DNA of 64,000 nucleotides, taken from the NCBI GenBank assembly GCA_003342815.1, contig PTEX01000015.1:2732461-2796460 (forward strand). The letters are read 5' to 3'. Within the stretch, counting starts at the first letter, position 1; each line of letters begins with the position of its first letter. The position numbers and the translations under genes were made by a program. The stretch is from Eudromia elegans (taxonomy: Eukaryota > Chordata > Aves > Tinamiformes > Tinamidae). Positions 1 to 13,110 of this stretch are shown piece after piece. The notes beneath the pieces were generated by a model, which was not told where the DNA came from, searched no databases, and was given only the letters and a program-made list of their open reading frames with translations.

Positions 1-3000
1 TGGCAAAAAAAAAATTAGCCTAGGACCATTTTCGGTTAATCCCAGATTTTAGATCTTTTTACACCACATGATTTCAAATGGTTGATCTACAAGCCTAGAG
101 ACATGAAACACTAACAAGAAATTCAGTCTTTGCTACCCAAGAACACTTTGTATTAGTACACTAAACCATTTCCTCAGCTGAAAGATTCAACCAAATCACA
201 GCTAATTTAAAGCTGAGAATTTGATTAAGGGTGACAGTTCAAAACGCTTTCCTTTTTCTGTTCCACTGATTTAAAAAATAATTCCAACAAGAGAAAACAC
301 ACGGGGACAGAATATGTCTAAGGTCAAGTTACATCGAGAGTGAATTTAGCTCAATTTAACGAATGATGCTGACAAACGGAAAACAGCAGCACAATTACCA
401 TGACAGAGTAATGTTGCTCCAATTACTACCAGGAGTACAGGTAGAAAATGCAACAGATTTTGACAACATTACATGGACTTAGAAAAAGGTTTTTTTTAAA
501 AAAAAAAGACATATAAAAGATCAGCTAAAGCATGCCACCTATATGCATGACTATCCAGAATTTTAAAAATACTGTTATATTTTCACGAGCTTGTGCCAGC
601 AGACAGACACGCAACAGTTTCCCAGTTTAAAAGGAAAAACAAAAGAGAGAGAGTCTGGATAGCGTATTAAAATTGTAGTGGAGAAGACTGCCCTCCCTTC
701 TTCCCAAATTAGGAGGAGGGTTACTCAGTAAATTCATAATCTAATCTGAAAGCCTTAATTGCCAGGAGAGCAGCAGCCAGAGGGGTGTGAAACTTAATGC
801 CGAGAACTTGTTCAGTTTTTCACAGTCAGCAACTTCACAGTCAGTTCCAAATACAGAATTTGGGCTGGTGTCACTACAGTAAGACTGGAACATGATAAAC
901 ACCAACTCTTTTTTTTCCCCAGAAGAGCACAACAGGCAGAAAAAAAAGCTTGTTCAGGCACTACATTTCCTCAACTCTAATACTAAGGATGAGGAAAAGG
1001 ATTATTGTATTTGGTCTTCTAAATTCTCTGGGATACTGAGTGCATAACTTGCATTAGCAGAGCAGGTGGGATGAAACCCATACACTTGGTTTCAAAGGAT
1101 ACACTGACATTATCACGCAAGACGTGGGCTCTGTATACTCGCCCTATTCCCCACCTATTATGCAATTCTGAAAACATGTTTACATAGGACTGCACATATC
1201 TTTATGACCATTACTTGGTTGCATAACACAGCACTGTTGGAACATTCGTCAGATGAAGTAAAAACTGCTCATTTTATAGCTACCACACACACACCAAAAA
1301 AAAAAAGCTAGAAAAGCTTTGAAGCATGCCTGGAATAACACAAAACCATCTGTAAAAAAAGAACCCCGTTGCAAACACCAGATCCTGAGATTATTCAGTA
1401 GTTTTACTGAAATAAAAGCCATCTTCTAAAACCCAAGGTAAACCAGAACTCTATTTAAGAATATCGCCTCTACTTATAGACAGGAAATAACACAAAGGCT
1501 GTTGGCAGAGCAAGAAATTGTCTTTTTTCAGCATTCTATAAAAGAGTCTCATTAGACTTTATGGACAGTTTCCTCTACTACCATCACCCTTCCCTCACTA
1601 AATGCTGTATCTCAAGGAGGCTAAAACACAGGAACAAGGTTAAAGGTATACTCAAAATACTATCCATCTTTCTTTCTTTCCTTCCAACTTCACAAATAAT
1701 CTGTGATCCAAGACCTCTCATCTTTCTATATTTTAGTGCATTGAGTTACAAGGCACTATTTCAAATGCTTTTAATATTTAACACAGAAAACGATCTGGGA
1801 AAACTGAAACATTAACTGTGAGTTTCCTTTTTTGAAGCCCAGACATGTGTTTCCACGGTGTCTGCTTCTACATAAAAATTACATTGGTCTTTCCATATAG
1901 TTGCAAATTCACACACCAACACCTCCAATTTTACCCCTAAGATTTTACGTGCTCTTCATTTTCTTATTAACCCATACTATATCTTTTTCTAATCACAGAC
2001 CACAAAACACATGTCCATTTGCTTTAGTGTGTGTGTATATATATATATGTATATGTAATGCATGCATAGGTGTGTTTATACACACAAATACACAGGGAGA
2101 AAATATATATATATATAAAAGAGTATATACATATAATATATATCCTCAATCAATAAAAGAATTCTATAGCTTTGGTCTCCTGACTACTATATGGTTTCTA
2201 AAAAGGTCTAAACAACTCATTTGACATTAGCCAACTTATGGGATTGGGTTGGGCACAGGGAAGTAAACTGTACACACCATGCTACATTGCAATATGTTTT
2301 TGGCATGTCAATACGTATATGTACTTCATGCACAAAAAAAAAAAAAATGGAGAAAATCACCACTACCAGTAGAGGCACTACCAATGTCCTTCAAAGTATT
2401 CAGTAAAAGCATAAAATAAAAATGAAATTAAAACCCAACAACTGTAAAGTTCCATTTAGAACAGGACTTTTAACATTTAAATGACAATCAAAATTTGGAA
2501 TTTGTTGGATTCTACTATAATAAGATTAGACTTTCACAAGCAGTTTGTATAAACCTTTCTCATCGGAAAAATTCTGTTACTATTACTCATCCTACCACAG
2601 TTAAATTATTGATTGTACTGGAGCTATTCCAAAAAGTCCTTATTACTTAAGGTAAACAAAGGTGACAGAGCAGATTCACAGATAAATTTGTATGAAATAT
2701 AAAAAAGAAAATAAAAAGAAAAAAAGCAATCTTAAGTAGAGATTGACAAGGCACTGAACATTGTGCAAGACAAAAACACATCTACGAGTTTCTGAAAATG
2801 GCACTTAAGATGTGAAATGTCTCAGTGGGACTTCTGTAGTGTACGCATGCCTTACAAAAATCTCCTACAGCTACAGCAAACACCTCAGCTGACTCCATTC
2901 TGCAAAACGATTGCAATTCAGACTGAATGTGGCCACTAACACCCAAGTCTCACACACTACAGGGGAGTTTGAACAGTCTTTGTCATCCACTTGTTACCAC

Positions 3001-3247
3001 TCAAATGTTAGATCTACAATGCTCTGGCAGAGGAACTAACACAATAATAGAAATTTTCAGGTTAGTCTTAGGTTAGTGTATTAAGTGTATTAGTCTTAAT
3101 GTATTAGCATATTAGTCTTAGTGTATTATCAAACATTTCTATTCATTATCTGCATTAATTTAAAAGTGTCATATTTATAATTACCGCAGTGGTAGGGTTT
3201 TCTTTAAAACTCTTTCATAGCAAGTAAATAAGTATAGAAAAACATAC
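1..3247 (-). other. STAU2: STAU2 intron (3' part of window)
   Basis: Intron following the exon that ends at 3248; the next STAU2 exon (continuing dsRBD3) was looked for and is not here. The stretch is AT-rich and holds simple repeats: GT/AT alternation around 2027-2056 and 2104-2142, an A run near 2334-2346, and a short degenerate tandem motif built on TTAGTCTTA/GTATTA at about 3060-3127. No convincing exon is seen. Confidence 0.85.
2027..2142. repeat. GT/AT microsatellite cluster
   Basis: Alternating GT then AT dinucleotides at about 2027-2056 and a second AT run at about 2104-2120, with further TATA-type alternation to 2142. It lies within a STAU2 intron and is probably length-polymorphic. 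Confidence 0.8.
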
Positions 3248-3355
3248 CTCAAAACTGACAGGTATATTGCGCTTCAAAGCAATTTCGAACACTACACTGA
3301 TCTCCGACTTGTTTGCATCTTTATCTTCTTCTGTTTCTTTTCCTGCTTCTCCATT
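3248..3355 (-). CDS. STAU2: STAU2 coding exon: linker and start of dsRBD3
   Basis: A 108-base exon of exactly 36 codons, phase 0 at both ends. It follows a TTTTTTTCAG acceptor and ends TTTGAG before a GTATGT donor. It encodes extended-protein residues of about 263-298: an acidic linker ([16 protein letters not shown]) and then the first helix of the third dsRNA-binding domain ([15 protein letters not shown]). dsRBD3 is the main high-affinity dsRNA-binding module of Staufen proteins in published work. The linker is shorter and more Glu-rich than I recall for human STAU2, while the dsRBD3 start is almost unchanged. The exon stops in mid-domain, so the remainder must be encoded left of the window. 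Confidence 0.96.
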
Positions 3356-3619
3356 CTGAAAAAAATGAATACAACATGACCATAGGAAAATATTTTTTAG
3401 AAGATAAAACTACTGAACACACTCTTGCAGCCCCAAAGCTGCATAAAATGTAGTCATACTTTATATTGCTCATACTAAAAGAACACACAGACATCAGCTT
3501 ATTATTGCCTGTTAGATGCCAAAGTAACTTCTATTGATTTTAGGCTTATTAATAACATGGATAATAATCAACTAGATGCACATGGCTTGTATCTGACTAT
3601 TAAGATGACTATTAAAAAT

Positions 3620-4260
3620 CCTTTCCCAGGCTGCCCCCGTGGGCACCCCTTCCAAGCAATGGGCAACTTCTCACATGGGAAATTCAGTGATTCACCCCTA
3701 CACTTGGACTGGGTCACCAGGTTGCAGGTGTCCCCAGCAGGTCCAGCTGGTTAATGGCCCCTCCACAGCCTTCCCTCTGGGAGGTTTGACCAGTATGAAA
3801 AGGTAGTGACAGAGAACAGCTTGCTCAACACAAAATATTATTTATTTATCCATAGGAACATAACAAACGGAGAGGATAAGGGATAAAACAACAAAAGGAA
3901 CATATAAACATTAATCTAACTAAAATTCAGCTTTGCTTTGCAATTTAGGTAAGTCACATTTTTTCTCAGAAAACTACCAGTATGGGGACCAGTCAACCAG
4001 CTTGTGCCTTCTCCAACTTCTACCTTTTGGTCTTTGACCCCAGGCCACATTCTCCTTGGTTGTCAGAGGTTTAACTTTCAGCTCCTTTCAAACATGAAGC
4101 CCTGAAGGTTTCAAACTGAGATCGCTCCACAACCTTGTAGCCTTGGCCAGACTCCTAATTTTTTATTAGGGGAGGTAAACATCAAACCAACAGGGCTGAA
4201 CTAGGTGGATTCCTGCAGAGTTTCAGTCTTGCATAATAAAGACTGATATAAATCTTTACC
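3620..4260. repeat. Possible degraded interspersed repeat, class unknown
   Basis: The block differs from its surroundings: GC-rich at 3620-3780, then an ATTTATTTATT-type stretch at about 3838-3850 and a mixed-composition tail to 4260. It resembles the patchwork of an old LTR or non-LTR insertion, but I cannot see terminal repeats, target-site duplications or a coding remnant that would fix its class. Confidence 0.3.
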
Positions 4261-5936
4261 CACTAGTATAAATACAAAATACAGACACTGAAGTTATAAA
4301 ATAACATCACCCAAAAAAAAAAAAAAAAAGTTCTTCACAATAACAATGAAAATTATCAGGATTTTATCTACTGTTTGTTAACTCTTAATATATTATTATT
4401 TAAAATAAAGCTAGACCAAAATACAGCAGAAATAGGCAACTTTAATGTATGAGACATGAGAAGCCTTTTTTCTCATTAAGTGGTCACAAAATTTTGAGTG
4501 GAAAATGCAATTTATTTCCCTGCCAGAGATACAGAGCTAAATATAAAACAGAAAATTGATAAGGTATGCAGAAGATGCAAAAAAATAAGGGGTGCAGTAC
4601 TCAGCAACAGCAAGGGGAGCCAGAATGAAACAACGTAGCGTCTCCGGCTCATTTCATGCAATGAAATGTAAAGTACTAGTGAAATCAAGAGTGCAGGTCA
4701 TTAGTTACAGGACAGGCCAAGCAGTGATTTGGTAAAGGACTCCAGTTCACAGTGAACAATCAGCTGAACAGAGATGAAAGGACAGCATTTAAAACCACAC
4801 GTGTATTTGGGGACTATAACAAATATCAAACAGAAACTGTGGGATACTGTTATCACTATAAACAACCGTAGTGAGGACCTCAGTTAATATTGCATTCAAG
4901 TAAGCTTGTGTTTTATGAAGGAGAGTGATAATCAGAAAAACAGAGAAAAGCAGGTGTAAGAATGAACTACTGATGGGAAAAAGCACTTTACCACTGATAG
5001 GTTATGGAAACAATCTGTTATATAAGAACATTTAAAAATTACGTGAGCATAGTCGATAAAACTTATATGGGGAAAAGGTTTTTTTATAGTCATTTCTTAG
5101 ATTTAATAATGACATGAAAAGATCTATTCGATCAGAAATCAAAGCTAAGTAGATTTAGAAGAAATATAATTTATCTTTAAAAGGGAGAATAATCAATCAC
5201 TGGCGTAAGTTACATAAAATTATACTGGGTCCACTGGACTGCGACTAGGTCTTTAAGTCAAGATTTTTTTAGGTTATACTCTGGTTTAACCACATATGCA
5301 GAGTCTAATGTAGAAACTGCTGTTTAAAATTTCGTGATTATTACAAGCACATCACTCTAACAAATCACTAAACGTCCACTCTTAAACAAATTTCGGTCCT
5401 TGCCTAGTCTTCCGTCATGCACAACGGAGCCTAACTGAGTGGAGACTCAGGAGGATACATCCTCAAGGCCCAGACCCTAGCACTGCGCAATAACGTTTCT
5501 AGTCTTCATCATCTACCTCCCTTAACTTCAGAAAGACGAAATACGTCCCAAAGTGTCCAAGGTGCTCTGGATTGAATTTGACCCTCATTCCAGAACTGAC
5601 ACGTCAATTGCAAGGCCCTTCCTCGGCCTCTGTCCTCCAAGGCAGCAGGGCTGCTTTGGCAGACGTACAATAGCTCTTTTATGCAAGCGAGGCACCTATC
5701 CCCCTGCCCTGCTTGCTGTTTGTGTCTTGTTTCTGTTCACCTTCGGCTTGCCGCACACTTGTGTGATGAAGTATTAAAACAAGGTTTTCCTTCAGTGTTC
5801 TTCTAATAGGGGAAAAAGATTTTGGATTTGAATTACTGAGTTTTAAAGAATGAAACACTTGGTATCTCTGAATGAAAGGCTATAAATAAATGTGCATTAA
5901 GCAAACACAATTACGCAGATCAAAAGGCACGTACAT

Positions 5937-6700
5937 CATGTACATGGTGCTCTGCTCCAGGGATCCCGCCCCAGGGAAGTTCTTTTCACGACTTAACAGC
6001 GTGCAGGGCTGGTCTGGCTCGGCAGCTCTGCCCTTCCCGGCGTACCTGGAGGCAGCAAGTGCTGGGGGAGAGCGAGGTGCCCTCGGTCCGCCTGATGGGG
6101 CAGCCAGACCAAGGCCAACTCGCTCCGACCTGCGCGTGAAGAGTGGCACGCGAGTCACGCACCCCCACGGCAGGTGCAGATCCCACGGACCAGAGCATCT
6201 GCAGGAGGCCCCGGGGGGCTGCTCCTGGGCCCACGCCGTGGGCACGCGTCTCCCCTCTGCAGCTGAGAGCAGCTCCGTGCGGGCCTCACACGGCCCCTGG
6301 GCGGGGGCAGCGCCCCCCCCAGCACGGTGAAACCCTTCCAGTGCTTTGGCCCGGCAGCGCTCCGGAGCTGCACCCAGCTCCACCTCCATGCGAGCACAGG
6401 TTCCCCTCCAGCAGGCCTTCACCCACCTTCACACAGGCATCTCTAGCTCGAACTCACGGCAGAGACAGAGCCTCCTCTCCCACACAACACCTCTGCCCCC
6501 AGCATGACGGCGGACTCAACTCCGTTTCCCACCCACAGGCATCTGCCACTTGAGGTGCGGCAGGACCCCCTCCGGCTCCTGCTGCTGCCCATGCCGGTGC
6601 GTCCCGGCGGTGCGGGAACACCTCGGCAGTGCCAGGGCACCGGCCCCTCGCCACCCTGCCCCCTTGTCTCACAACACACACAACTGATGGTGGCGAGGAG
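5937..6700. promoter_or_regulatory. Intronic GC-rich island of unknown function
   Basis: About 760 bases of GC-rich sequence with many CpGs inside an otherwise AT-rich STAU2 intron; the edges are sharp on both sides. It could be an internal promoter or enhancer, a methylated GC-rich repeat, or simply a local compositional peak of the kind common in bird introns. All six frames are largely open because stop codons are rare in such DNA, so none of the frames is supported as a gene. Confidence 0.35.
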
Positions 6701-8200
6701 AAGAATGAAGTTATTTTATTAGCTCAAGACGGAGAAAACGATGTGGACTGCTACAAGATTTAGGAAACTCAATTTGCCACAACTGCATCCTCTCCTAAAA
6801 GCTTACATATCCTAAGAGACACTAATCTAAACAGACACTAACTAGAGCAAATTGGACACGAATATGAATTTAGGTTTCTATTACTTTGGCTAAGTAAATA
6901 AATGTTACTCAGGTTTCACAGGCACAGGCTATGAAAACTAAGCATTTAAACCCACCTATCTTCTTCTTACCCTATGCACGAAGATAACAGTAGTTAACTT
7001 TCCATGCTGATTAATAGATATCTTGAATTCAATCATTCTTTTTATAAAGTATAATATTATATATGCAATTTTCAAAAAATAAGGGTATGTTAATCTAAAA
7101 GTACAGTTCAATAATATGACATTCTCTCTCAGCTTTATGCTTAGCATTCACCATCAACCTCTAATTTTGTCTGGAAATCAAAAGAGAAAGGAAGGGAATC
7201 AAAAACAGGAAGGGAAAGGAAAGGGAGATTCTGCTTAAGACTTCACTTACACATTCATTTTAACAGCTTTTCAGTTTAAAAAAAAAAATCAATACTAATT
7301 TTAGCAAGGGATTTTATAGAGAATTTCCTGATCCAGAAAAATGATATTGCCAAACCACAAGGGTGAGTCAAGTACTCTTCGCAAAAAAAGAAACTCATTT
7401 GGATATAGGGTGAGGCAGATGGATGTTTTTGATATTGAAAATTATTTCCATTCTTAAAGAGCAGCTTTAAACAACCACACAGAAGGTGCTTTCAGTAATG
7501 CTTTGCTCTGTGCACAGTATTTCAGTAGGAGTCACTGGAAAAGTGAATACAAAAAAGGAATTGTCTCCTGACACATTTGTTCTGACTCATTTGGTTCATT
7601 TATTATTTTTTGCTTTGATTTTGCAATGATTATCCAAAGAATACTTTTTCCGCAAAATATATTTTCAGAATATAACACCATATTTACAAGTATTTGTAAG
7701 CAAAAATAAATACCATTTGCAAACACAACAGTGAAAAACTACCTATTCAAAGGAGACTAAGCAGATAAAAGGCTAAAATCATCTGTTAGCTGTTCAGTAG
7801 CTATCAGGATGGTCACTTAGGCTTATAGTGGGACAAAGCCATCTCAACTGTAAAGATCACATTCATGGCACAACATATGTGCAAAATCAGTAATTTATTC
7901 TCTGTAAAGCCACTGATTAAATGGACATTTTTTCTATTTTCAGGATAATCTCCAATATTTTCTTTCTTTTTACTTAACCATTGTTGATAAGTCTCTCATC
8001 TTTAAATTACTACTTTTACTATTTAATTCTATTTTCATGCTAGGGGTGCTTTTATTCAGAAATAGTACTAATGATTTTTACTATTGCATCTCCACTTGAT
8101 GTTAATAGGTTAAAAGAAAAGAAGCTAAATAAAACACTAAAAAGATGATAAATAAATTGTAAGATAATGTTAGGTAAAGTATATTTTTTGAAACACAAAC

Positions 8201-8360
8201 CTGAGGTATTTTTTCCGGAATAGGCTCATTCTGTAGAGCTTGAAGGGCCTTCATTGCAGCATTATGTCTAGCAGCTTGACGAGTCTTTCCTTCACCAAAA
8301 AACTCACTGTTGCCAACAGTTAACTGGACATAGAAAATTTTAGGCACTGGGCAGTGATAC
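8201..8360 (-). CDS. STAU2: STAU2 coding exon: second half of dsRBD2
   Basis: A 160-base exon with a CTTCTCTGCAG acceptor and a CAG/GTTTGT donor. Its first base completes an Arg codon begun in the previous exon; 53 full codons follow (residues of about 210-262) and it ends in phase 0. It begins YHCPVPKIFYVQLTVG (beta strands of the fold), continues FFGEGKTRQAARHNAAMKAL, the conserved C-terminal helix of dsRBD2 with its basic KTRQAA motif, and ends NEPIPEKIPQ. Within Staufen, dsRBD2 binds RNA weakly on its own but contributes to target recognition. Human STAU2 differs at only a few positions as I recall it (for example RSPQ for KIPQ at the end). Intron retention would read on into an unrelated tail and stop, as usual. 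Confidence 0.97.
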
Positions 8361-11346
8361 CTGCAGAGAAGTCATGAACAAATTAACACATTTCTATACT
8401 CTCCATACCAGTAATACCACTTATCCATTTAAATGTGTATTTTTATGTAATATACAACAGTAGTTGCTCTCTGTGGTTTTTGTCCTGAGCCCATTAAGCC
8501 AAAGCAGAACTGAAAGCTCCCAGAGAAGCTGTGCCTTTCCCAAGGGAACTCAGAGAGGGGAAGCAGGAAGGCGAGGTCTCTCCCACATGCCTGCATGCCT
8601 CAGGTCTTGGGGAGGAAATCAGAGGGTATGGTCTGAGATGTGGAAAACACACTTCTAGTCTCTTTTTAAAGTACAATTTTTGAAAGTTTTGCAAAGGACA
8701 TGATGGAGCATGATGAAAAGTAGGAAGAAGCTCCCTTCCTACACTGAGCATTATCCAGGCCTATTGAAGAAAGGCATTAACCACCATTGCTTTTCTCCTT
8801 TGCTTTTTTTTTTTTAACTCTGTCTGTTGTAATTTGAAGAAAAATCTTCAAATATAATGGCTTGTTTTTATTAATATTTTTAAATATAGAGCACTGAAAG
8901 AATGATAAAGTAAAAAGTTGGAAGCTTTCCTATGAAACAGTGCAGCCTCAGATTTTACCTCAGAGGATGTAGTCTCTTTACTCATACTGCAAACTCCACA
9001 TTTCTATTTTCAGTAATAAAAATTCCTACCCCAACATAGCTAGAAACATCCCTCCTGCTAGCATAGAATGAAGAGAGTGAGACAGTGCCACTCTTGGTTT
9101 TGCAATATCCCATCACAAAAATCAGAGCTTGCCAAAGCAATTTCTAGAGTAAAGAAGTTTTTTTTTTACCTCTTGACCCAGGAAAAGTAATTCAACATAC
9201 ACAGTTCTTGTCGCTGTTAAAATTATAATCTTTTAACATAAAATTAAGGAAAAAAAAATCCAAGTAAAGATAGTTCCCTTTCTACTCTATGCTCTGTGGT
9301 CAAGTATGCCAGAGGTTCCTTCCTGAAAAAAACAGCTCTTCTAACAGACTTGAGATTTCTTTCTCAGAAGAATTCTATGTGTATTGAAAATGGTTTCTCA
9401 TATATGGTATAGAACTTGTATATATTTTACTGTAGGGTAAAAAAATCCCAAACTTCACAGCTTGGCCAAAAGCTGGACCCATCACAACAAAGCTAGAATC
9501 ACCTAAAATCCCAGCATTTCTCCTTCCTGCTCTTACTAAAACATATTCTCTTACTAAAACATATTCCCTTCATTTTTGTCTCGATATAGGTGACAAACCC
9601 ATTTTCCCCTCACAATTTCTTGACTTTTCAGTTACAATAGTGATGGATTTGTTTCCTCTGCCTTGAGGACAAAGTCAGGTTCATTAGCTGGTAGCCTGCA
9701 AGATCCAATTATCCCCTGTACTTCTCAAAGGTGGACATGACATATTCTTCCCATCATCCAACCTCCTCCAGCCACTACAGGCTAAAAAAGACATTGGCCT
9801 TTACAATGACAAAAACAGCTTCCCCAGTACATTAGATCTCATCGCTGACTTGTACCTCTGGATCCCTAAGTTCTTGCCCTACCACGCTTAGTAATTTACT
9901 CCCCCAGACTCTGCCACTGGGCACCAGGAAGCCTGAGACCAGATCTTGGCAGCAAAGGCCAAGGCAAAGCAGGCACCAAGAAGCACAGAGTACCTCCAGC
10001 ACAAGGTCCTTTGCTCCATACAGCCCGCTGAACTGCTGCGTTTCTTAGTCATATTCACACCCTTAGACAGCTCCATCTCCAATGAGCTTCGGCTTTCTAT
10101 ATTTAACCAGAAACATGACTCTCTTAGTGAGTAGCCCCATTAAACCTACATTTCAAGGTAGCATGTTATGTCCTACCAAGGGTGATCACTGTACACATAA
10201 AAAAAAAAATATTATCTTTTTGGCATTATTTTGCTAGTTTTCCACTGCTTCAATTAAGTTAGTTCAGATTTGTGCAAGTTTGAGTGAGGTTTAAAACTGA
10301 GCTCACATCTAGCTGATTTAATTTCTCCAACATTAGGAGTTTAAGAGTTAAAACACAGAAAACAAATTAGAAACTGCTTTCTTTCCGTTTAGGAATAACC
10401 ATTATATTCCCATAAAGAGAAATTAGAGATACTGAACATTGTGAAGGGTATACTAGCTGAACCAAATTTTATTTTAAAAACCTACACCAAAAAAAAAGAA
10501 AAAAGATCAGATGCTTCTAAACTGATTCATCTAAGTTTAAGTTTCTTTATAAGATATGCAATCAGATTTTAAGAAAGTATGCAGACTTTTATATACATGT
10601 GTGATGTAATATATACGACACATTATATCATCCACACATGATTACAAAGAACTATAAAATAGAACACAGGCACCTTCTGGAAACACTACAAAGCCCCTAC
10701 ATGAATATTAAATATGATACTGCTATTTATTAACTAAGCTGCTGACAAACCAAAGCAGAGAAACAGATGGGTAGTCCTAAAACTTTAATTTGTAACTCAC
10801 TCCACTCTATTCCTCCCTGGTTTTGACATATAGCATCCCCTTCTGCCTCCTCTATATACTACCAAATATACAAAAATAAAACCAAAAGCACAAAAATAAA
10901 ACCAAGGCAACACAAATGTGGCAAAATCCACAGTTCTTACTCGGATAAAGAATAGTGGCTTCAGGGTGAGATTTACATCAAAAAGAATGGTAACCTTTTC
11001 CTCACAGTTTTTAAGGGTAGATTTTCATCGTCTCGTTTGACTTCATAAGTTTATATGAAATTCACCCTATATCAACACTTTGATTTACTAGTTTTATTCA
11101 GATTGCAATACTGTTACACGGAATACGTTAAAAATAAATGCAGGGAATAAAGGCAGTAAATCTAAGTAATAACTTGGAAGAAAGCAAGTCTAAGAATCAT
11201 GGGCCTTTGACACAAAACATAGCTCACAGTGTATCTCAGAAAGAGTGAAAATATTACTTACTGAACAATCAAGGGAAAAATAAAGGAATGCTCTGTCAGT
11301 TTAATCACTACCAGTGGATTAGATGAGTAGTTAGGTTCATAATTCT

Positions 11347-11475
11347 ACTTCTTCCACACTCAAAGCAGGGCTGCTCAGGAGCATCTCCAAAGATGGAGAC
11401 TCTATCTCCTCTCTGGGCAACCTGCTCAGTGTTCAGTCACTGTCACAGTCATTTTCAAACACAAATTCTCTGTAT
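11347..11475 (-). mobile_element. CR1 LINE fragment, near-3' portion
   Basis: Read on the minus strand, the block carries the hallmark CR1 phrase AGGTTGCCCAGAGAGG followed by a GTCTCCATCTTTGGAGAT segment, found just upstream of the CR1 3' tail in bird genomes. It is a non-coding relic. The final CR1 tail with its short terminal repeats is missing or unrecognisable. Confidence 0.7.
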
Positions 11476-11589
11476 TTTAATTAGTGCCCACTGCCTCTTT
11501 CTCTCTCATTGGATACCATTCAGAAGGGTTCATCTTCTTTATTATATATATTATATATAGGATATACAGAATATAGTTATTATATTCTT

Positions 11590-13110
11590 TCTAAGACCAT
11601 ATCCTATATTATTTCAAGCAGATCCCTGAGGAGGCCAAAGCCTGTTCTCCTGAAGGGTTGAGTCATAATTCTGTCACTTGTCTTGTTCCTACCTTTCAGG
11701 ACACTGAACTCCACTATCTCATAGTCACTGCAGAAAGGCTACCCCCGCCCCCAGCTTCAACATCTATAGACAGTTCTTCCTTGGTTGAAATATGAGGTCC
11801 AAAGCATCTCCCCTCACTGGCCTCTCAATCATCTGTACTAGTAAGTTATCATGGATGCATGCCAGAAACCTCCTCTCCCGCTTGTGCCCTGTCATTCTGC
11901 CCTTCTAGCAGATTTTGGGTTGATTATAGTGTCCCCCGTAAGGATGAGTGCCTATGAAAATGTGCCTTCTTCCATCTATCTGAAGGCCGCCTCATCTACT
12001 TCTGGTCATAAAAAAACCAAAAACCCTCTGCTGTCAACACCTGCTGTGCTGAGAAAACCATCTAGGTCTCCATGCCTTTGACTATCACTCCTAGAGCCAT
12101 GCCTGGTAAGCTCCAAGTGTCCCCTGTTTGTATCACTGGTGCCCACGAGGAAGAGCAGCAGGCAATAACAGTTCAAGGGCCAGACAAGCCTTAGCAGGCT
12201 CGATACTGTGTCCTGACCCAAGCAAGCACCAAACCCACTGACACAGCAGGCTAGGTTGGCAGACGGAGAACGGAATTGATCTCCTACCACTACCTGCTGC
12301 GTCCTCCTGGTGCTGCTCCATTGCTCAGGCTCAGATCGTTTGGATGTTTAGTCGGACAGAGCTCCCAGACCCTCACCTGCTGTCAGGGTATTGAACTTAC
12401 TCTGCAGTCACAGATCTGCAAGTGGAGCAGAAGCCTTTCTCCTGGCGCCAGAAGTCGCAAGCTTCCAGCCTTCATCATCACTGGAGTCTCTGCTTCCTAC
12501 ACCCAAGAGTATCAGCTTTGCTTGTCCCTGCTTTGGTACAGCGGGGGGTTCAAACTCTTGTACCTGCAGGGTTTTGCAGAAGACTCAGTCTCTCTGATCA
12601 CCTCTAAGCAATGTATAGTCTGCTGACTTCCTCTCACAGCCCTTTTACTTGGTGACACAGATCTTCCTTCACTGCACACTTCCTACCGACAAGGCAGCCG
12701 TCTCCTCCTGTCCCAGTCTCCATGAAGCACACTGAGCATTACCTGCAATCCAAGACCTACAACACTGTATCTTCCCCCTTGAGCATGATCCGAGTCAAGG
12801 TCTCTGAAACGTTAGGGACAGTTGCTCCACTTGGCGCTGGGCACCACGGCCTGCAGTGCCTCAACACTGTTGCGGACCTCACAGGCACTGTCCCCAGCAG
12901 AGCTTCTAGGCCCTTTCTATGCGACCTGCACTGCAACCTGCGCTGCCTCGAGGAGCGGTACTCTAGGCCCAGCATTTATATATGTCTCTCTCCAGTATCT
13001 GCTAAAAAGGATGCTTGATCCTCGGGATCAGCTGCAACAAAAATTCAAAGTCCATCTTTCACAGCGACAGCTGACAGAGCTCATTAGAAGCTGCTAGGGC
13101 TTCCTAGAAT
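11590..13110 (-). mobile_element. CR1 LINE remnant with decayed endonuclease region
   Basis: The minus strand of 11690-12010 aligns by eye with the endonuclease part of CR1 ORF2: segments corresponding to the stretch with GDFN...NP, then D-N-L-L-x-Q-x-I-E-x-P, then C-S-D-Y-E-I-V-E-F at about 11705-11735. It is broken by stops and frameshifts, so it is a dead copy. The sequence right of 12010, up to about 13110, fits the 5' (ORF1 side) part of such an element by composition and position, but I recognise it less clearly. The reverse-transcriptase region expected between this and the fragment at 11347-11475 is absent. Confidence 0.6.

Larger units (their letters stand above)
3356..8200 (-). other. 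STAU2: STAU2 intron (4.8 kb)
   Basis: Intron between the dsRBD2 C-terminal exon and the dsRBD3 start exon. It holds a moderately GC-rich block at about 3620-4260 that looks like an old interspersed repeat of unknown class, an A run near 4314-4329, and a strongly GC-rich, CpG-containing block at 5937-6700 described separately. The remaining sequence is ordinary AT-rich intron. Several overlapping long open frames at 5880-6720 come from the low stop-codon density of GC-rich DNA. Confidence 0.85.

Noticed and set aside
1-3247. The next STAU2 exon (rest of dsRBD3)
   Set aside because: No minus-strand segment encodes the conserved continuation of dsRBD3 (ESGPPHMKSF-type) with splice sites; it must lie outside the window.
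3620-4260. Endogenous retroviral LTR
   Set aside because: The composition suggests an old repeat, but no paired terminal repeats, primer-binding site or coding remnant could be found; listed only as an unclassified repeat.
5880-6722. Eight overlapping open frames on both strands
   Set aside because: All frames are open at once, as expected for GC-rich DNA. None has domain-like sequence.
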